From the NCBI GenBank assembly GCA_001683735.1, contig LUGG01000005.1, forward strand, positions 124,001-188,000: a stretch of 64,000 bases of DNA, in the 5' to 3' direction. Below, piece by piece: positions 59,024 to 64,000 of the stretch. Source of the DNA: Grifola frondosa. Lineage: Eukaryota; Basidiomycota; Agaricomycetes; Polyporales; Grifolaceae. The notes below the pieces were generated by a model. The model saw nothing but the letters and a program-made list of their open reading frames with translations. It searched no databases and was not told the DNA's origin. Numbering within the stretch: the stretch's first letter is position 1; each line of letters begins with the position of its first letter. A program made the position numbers and the translations under genes.

Positions 59024-59195
59024 TGCAAAGTGACACGCAATGCGGCGCCTAGCGGTGACTTAGGATTTGTGTCGGCAACTCACGGAGTGGACGTAAGACG
59101 GTACATCTAAGTTTATCACGGCGGCAAGGTAATAGCCTTCAGACTTTCTCCATACTTACTATCTAGTACTCACATCATCCATTCGACTTCTCAGG

Positions 59196-62100
59196 ATGTC
59201 CAACTCTCGATCAGCGCGCCTGAGACCGCGACCTATCCGCAACCCCGTACAGTATGTATGTACAAAATGTCGCCGACGATTCAAAAACAAGGCCGGACGC
59301 ACTACGCACTTCGGTGCACATCATCGAAATTCCCCGATCGGTTTCCTTCAGTAGCCAATCCGAGCATGCAGTGAAGCGGGCTGCGAAATATCCTAAGTTC
59401 AGATGGTCAGTATATATACATTCAATATCTTCGGAAGAACGCGCTCATGAAGGCATAGATGGAGATGGCATTGACGATGATACGGATGAAGGCACGGATG
59501 AAGATGTGGACGCAGACGCGGACATAGACGCGGACATGGATGTGGACGCAGTTGTGGGTGCCAATGCTGATGCGGACCGGGATGCGGACGTGCACGCGGA
59601 CGCGGACATACACGCTGATGCAGACGTAGAAGATCAGGATCTAGGCTTTGATCTTCAAGAACCTTCCTTCGAATTCGAAGGTGAGGATGATCGGAGCGCG
59701 AGCTCGGGCCCGGAAGATAGCAGCTCAGAAGACAGCGAGGATCAATGGGTCGATGACGATGAACAGGATGCGTTCGCCGACGACGATGCCCCACAGCATG
59801 TGCCCGAAGACCATGATCTAGACGACGAAGTTCCTGAAGGCCTCACGAGGGAGTTCCACGAACATATCAATGGTAAGTTCTGCATATCTCTTTGTCAAAT
59901 GCAATATAATTACCTTCTACTCGGCCAGGAACACCGTGCGACGAAAACGGCAACTACCTGCCACCCGGAACGCCTCCTACTCCACCACCTACACCTTCGG
60001 CAGATGATTGGACGCCATATCGCAGTCGTATCGAATTTGAAACTGCGGATTTACTATATAGGTGCACTCAGATGCCTGCAAAGAACATCGACGCGCTAAT
60101 GGATCTTTGGGAAGCAACACTTCTGAAACATCAAGATCACGCACCTTTCGTATCTCATAAGGACCTCTACGATACGATTGATTCCACACGTCTTGGTGAT
60201 GTAAAATGGGATTCTTTCGAGCTTTCTTACGCTGATGAGCTGCCCGAACGAGACGTTCCAAAGTGGATGACGTCCAAATACGACATCTGGTTTCGGGATC
60301 CTCGCGCTGTCGTACAAAATATGCTTGCCAATCCCGACTTCAATGGAGAGATTGAGTTCGGGCCGGTTCGAGAGTATGTCGATGGCGAGCGCAGACTGAA
60401 AGATTTCATGTCTGGAGACTGGGCTTGGAGGCAGGCGGTGCGTCGTTCTATCCCGTTCGCGAAACATTGCTTGAATCTATTCTAGGATGCCATTGTGGCT
60501 GATCCCGCAACACACGGTGCAGCATTTGTCCCAATCATTCTAGGAAGCGACAAGACCACCGTCTCCGTCGCTACTGGCCAAAACGAATACTATCCGCTGT
60601 ATGTGTCGATTGGGAATGTTACGAACAGCGTGCGTCGAGCGCATCGCAATGCTGTCACTCTGGTCGGATTTCTTGCAATCCCGAAGGGTAAGCGGTCGAT
60701 TTTCTCTCAGCTTCCAGTTGAACTACTGAACTATTACCTTTATAGCAAGCCGCAAGTATAATGACGACGTCAAATTTCGCAAGTTCAGAAAGCAACTTTT
60801 CCACACCTCGCTGGCTCGAATCCTTCAATCCCTCAAACCCGGAATGACGACTCCGGAAGTCACACGTTGTGGTGACGGCCACTTCAGACGCGTGATTTAT
60901 GGCCTAGGTCCGTACATCGCGGATTATCCGGAGCAGGCTCTTCTCGCGTGCATTGTCCAAGGCTGGTGTGCCAGGTATACAGTTCTTCTCCGTTACTTTC
61001 AAATCTTCTGATATACTATCAGGTGTACAGCTGTGAAGACCGATTTGGACGGCAATGATAGCATCCGCGCACGCGCGAACATACGGAAGAGCTAGTTGCC
61101 GACTTCGAGTTGGGAGTCCTGTGGGATGAGTACGGTATCATCGGCGATATTGTGGTGAGTTCATTTTTCTTTCCCAATTGACTTCTCCCCGCAGCTTAAC
61201 GTTTATATTCTATATCTCTTGTGCCAAGTGAACGGGATCTTTTTATCGTATCACTAATCTAATCTATGTTTTATTCGCAGCCATTTACAAACGACTTTCC
61301 CCGCGCCGATATTCACGAGCTGATTGCGCCGGATATCTTGCATCAGCTAATCAAGGGGACATTCAAGGACCACCTCGTCGACTGGGTAGAGCAATACATT
61401 TATCAAAATCATAGTAAGAAAGATGCCGAGACTATTCTGGCCGACATCGATCGCAGGTGAGTTCTGCAGTACTATCCTTGACATTTATTATTGACAGACA
61501 TTGTAGAATTGCTGTTGCACCCCCCTTTTCAGGACTCCGTCGGTTCCCCGAGGGTCGCGGGTTCAAGCAATGGACAGGCAATGATTCCAAAGCGTTAATG
61601 AAGGTATGCATTGCTCTAAAAATGCAAAAAAATGACCAACTGATTGCCCAATAACAGGTGTACCTCCCCGCCATTGTGGGGTACGTTCCTCGAGAAATGG
61701 TACGCTCAATCCGGGCATTCCTGGAGTTTTGCTATCTTGTTCGACGAAACACGCATACGCCCAAGACACTCGATCAGTTGAATGACGCTCTCAAGCGTTT
61801 CCATGAAAATCGTACCATCTTCCAGACAACCAACGTGCGTCCCACCGGTTTCTCGTTACCTCGTCAACACTCGATGGTGCACTATAACCACCTCATATGG
61901 GACTTTGCGGCTCCAAATGGCCTTTGCTCTTCAATCACGGAATCTAAACACATCGTAGCTGTCAAGAAACCATGGTGACGCTCTAGTAGATGCAACGCGA
62001 TGGGACAGGTGCTATTGACGAACCAACGTCTCGATAAACTTGCGGCCTCCCGTGTTGATTTCAAGGAGCGTGGAATGCTCGAAGGGTCCTGTCTGTTTGC

Positions 62101-63020
62101 AGAGCACCTTGCACTACGTTAATTCTTTTTGCGCTGCTATCTTGATCAAAACTAACTTATTCCTCAGATCCTGATGACAACTTCGAAGACACCGAGGACA
62201 CCGAGCAGGCGGCTCCCACAAAGCAGCACCAGGATCATCATCGAGCACAAGAGGAGGATGGTACAATCGCTGGTCCAACGGTTCTCGCATACGTTGTGAT
62301 GGCATCGACTTCTCGTGAGCATTAATCTTTTTCTGTATCAAATGCTAGCTCATGTGTACCAGGAACGAGGCATGCACGCACGGCAGTGGCTCTTGGAAAT
62401 GAAATCGGGCAGCCTCGTCTATTGGGGCTCATTCGGCGGTTTCTCTACGAACAAACAAATCCGGACGGTGTCCTCACTGGGTTCGATGTGCAACTCGACG
62501 CATGTCCCCGCTTTAATGAGCAAATTTCGATATTCTACTCCGCTGCAGCTACATACTACGCTCCGAGTGATCCCTCCGGAATTGGAGGTATGCATCGCGA
62601 GCATCTTCGCGCTACGCCCAAGTGGTGGGGAACTGCGCCTCGCTTCGATTGTGCACTTGTCAATCGGAATTCGAACTTGGATGGAATACACGGCCTCGGT
62701 GTTGTACGCATCCAACTTTTTTTCTCCTTCAAGCTTCGGGGAATTTTTTACCCTTGTGCACTCGTGCAATGGTTTAAACGGATAGCAGATGAGCCCGACG
62801 AAGATACCGGTATGTATATGTGCGCCCAGAGTCACACCGCGGCACACCTGTGCTGTCAGTCATCCATTTGGACACCATTGTTCGCGCTGCCCACTTGATT
62901 GGCGTTTACGGAAGCCACTCAGTGCCAGACGACCTTTCACCGCACCACGCCCTCGATGCATTTCAAGCCTTCTACCTTAACAAATTTGTGGATCACCATG
63001 CTTTCGAAACTATCTATTGA
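59196..63020 (+). mobile_element. Plavaka-type (KDZ superfamily) DNA transposon, coding part
   Basis: The whole stretch encodes a Plavaka transposase, so it belongs to a cut-and-paste class II element common in agaricomycetes. I could not find terminal inverted repeats or a target-site duplication by eye, so the true element borders are unknown; the coordinates are those of the coding region only. The adjacent gene at 56732-58947 and the AT-rich island may or may not be part of it. Confidence 0.8.
59196..63020 (+). pseudogene. Plavaka transposase, inactivated
   Basis: The N-terminus has a C2H2 zinc finger: YVCTKCRRRFKNKAGRTTH then FGAHH. An acidic Asp/Ala repeat follows, then [187 protein letters not shown] and DKLAASRVDFKERGMLEGS. 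All are Plavaka hallmarks in the right order, with introns. Two lesions are visible: a one-base loss near 61075 and an in-frame TGA at 61976-61978 where the family has Arg (WRRSSR), a CGA-to-TGA change. The C-terminal exon ends DHHAFETIY at 63020. Coding for a full protein is therefore lost in this copy. Confidence 0.85.
59460..59635 (+). repeat. Asp/Ala codon repeat in the transposase
   Basis: Degenerate GCGGAC/GATGTGGAC units encode DADADIDADMDVDAV and DADRDADVHADADIHADADV. This is an expanded acidic linker between the zinc finger and the catalytic part. Confidence 0.8.
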
Positions 63021-64000
63021 ATCATATAATTCTCCGTGAGTTCCTTTATTCTCTTCTTCCGTTGGTTAATATATATTCAGTGCAGCGTGAAATTCAAAAT
63101 AAATTCTGGGGCCTCTACTTTCTGAAGGTAAGATTGTTTCACTTCTCATCATTGAGCCATTGGTTGATCTCGCTCAGCACATGGAGACGACATTAGATCC
63201 AGGAGTCATTCGCTTACTCCTGCACTTTCGTCTCTTTCAGAAGACTCGCCGCATGCAAAGATCCTACGTCCGCTTCGAATCCTTCACGATCTCAATTCTC
63301 AGGAAAGCGATCGAGCTTCGCCTTAGGCAATGCGTGTTCTCAATGAATGCATTTTTGTCGACAACAAGCTTACCGCTAAGCTCACGAAAATTTGAAGAAC
63401 CAATGGTCGTTGCTAGGTACGTCTCGATCCTATCATTGAGATCATGGCAATTAAAGTTGCAGTTTGATTCAAAGCTCGTGCTTGCCTGATTCGGCCTTGG
63501 ACCTTCCTCAATATTTCGCTTTCCTCTTTCCTTTTGTTACTCGCTACAACCTCTTGCAGTCCGCCTCACTTGACTCCGCACGGCGTATCTTCAAGTGGCA
63601 ACGCTAGTACAGTCATGGACAAGATAGCTCTCCATGCGAGGATGGAGTTAGATTCCTAGGCCATCTACAGTGACAGAAAGTTCGCATGTCCCGCAAGAAT
63701 TTGCGGTTAAAGTATTCGAACTAAACTCTTCATCGATATTAAAGGTCGAATACTTCGAAGAGGTTAGTATTGGACTCGGATTACTCTAGAGTTCTACTCG
63801 CTGGTGTCTCAAGGAGTTTGCACGAAAGTATCTCAAGATCTGGCGCGACGCGGACCTAAATTAATTTTTTCTTCAACAAAGCTTTCTTGAAGGTCATTCT
63901 CGGTGAACATGTCCCATTGACAATTGATGGTCTAAGCGTGAGTACTATTCGTATCAGATTTATGACTATTACTTATAATCGATCCCAGCGTGTTGATCCC
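63021..64000. other. Window end, no recognised gene
   Basis: About 1 kb downstream of the transposase. One frame (63160-63489) is open for 109 codons but shows no motif I recognise. The 3' end of the transposon must lie here or beyond the window. Confidence 0.4.

Noticed and set aside
59196..63020. Retrotransposon
   Set aside because: No reverse transcriptase, integrase or gag motif; all conserved blocks are those of Plavaka/KDZ transposases.

Overview
The window is nuclear DNA of a filamentous basidiomycete, almost certainly an agaricomycete. Genes are split by many short GT-AG introns of about 45-60 nt, both strands are used, and the families are typical of mushrooms: RBR ligase, TDT transporter, TEA factor, IML2/TTC39, BTB receptors, a 7-TM orphan family and a Plavaka/KDZ transposon. 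No tRNA, rRNA, CRISPR array or bacterial-type operon was seen. Most genes had to be assembled from several exons, so single open frames give a poor picture.

Layout. 0-2.2 kb: no gene. 2.2-5.6 kb: a secreted, GPI-type alpha-amylase and a small cysteine-rich secreted protein, both minus. 6.8-9.6 kb: an RNF216-like RBR E3 ligase. 10.6-11.1 kb: a small secreted double-psi beta-barrel protein. 11.4-13.8 kb: REX1-type RNA exonuclease, head to head with a TDT/SLAC1-family transporter (14.5-16.4). 18.0-19.4 kb: an intact TEA-domain transcription factor. 20.4-22.9 kb: an IML2/TTC39 TPR protein. 23.2-27.9 kb: vacuolar-type GH38 alpha-mannosidase, convergent with a TLDc/OXR1 gene (28.6-30.3). 33.3-34.9 kb: ERG27-like 3-keto sterol reductase. 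35.7-44.6 kb: three tandem copies of a 7-TM gene, each with its promoter block, mixed with a stray copy of the ERG27 3' end. 46.9-55.2 kb: three paralogues of a KCTD-like BTB protein, a further BTB gene and phosphomannose isomerase. 55.6-56.5 kb: an AT-rich island with perfect hairpins. 56.7-63.0 kb: an uncharacterised nuclear-looking protein and a broken Plavaka transposase, transcribed divergently.

The genes do not form one pathway. Housekeeping genes (REX1, IML2, AMS1, OXR1, ERG27, PMI) alternate with lineage-specific families, and the right half is a duplication-prone, transposon-containing neighbourhood. The main caution is that about twenty otherwise well-conserved genes or exons are broken by a one-base frame change, mostly one base missing from a run of 3-5 identical bases. 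This looks like homopolymer under-calling in the assembly more than mass pseudogenisation, and any automatic gene call here will be fragmented by it.

The best candidates for undescribed biology are the KCTD-like BTB family with its own conserved C-terminal domain, the tandem 7-TM receptor-like family with a conserved promoter block, and the divergent gene beside the Plavaka transposase.
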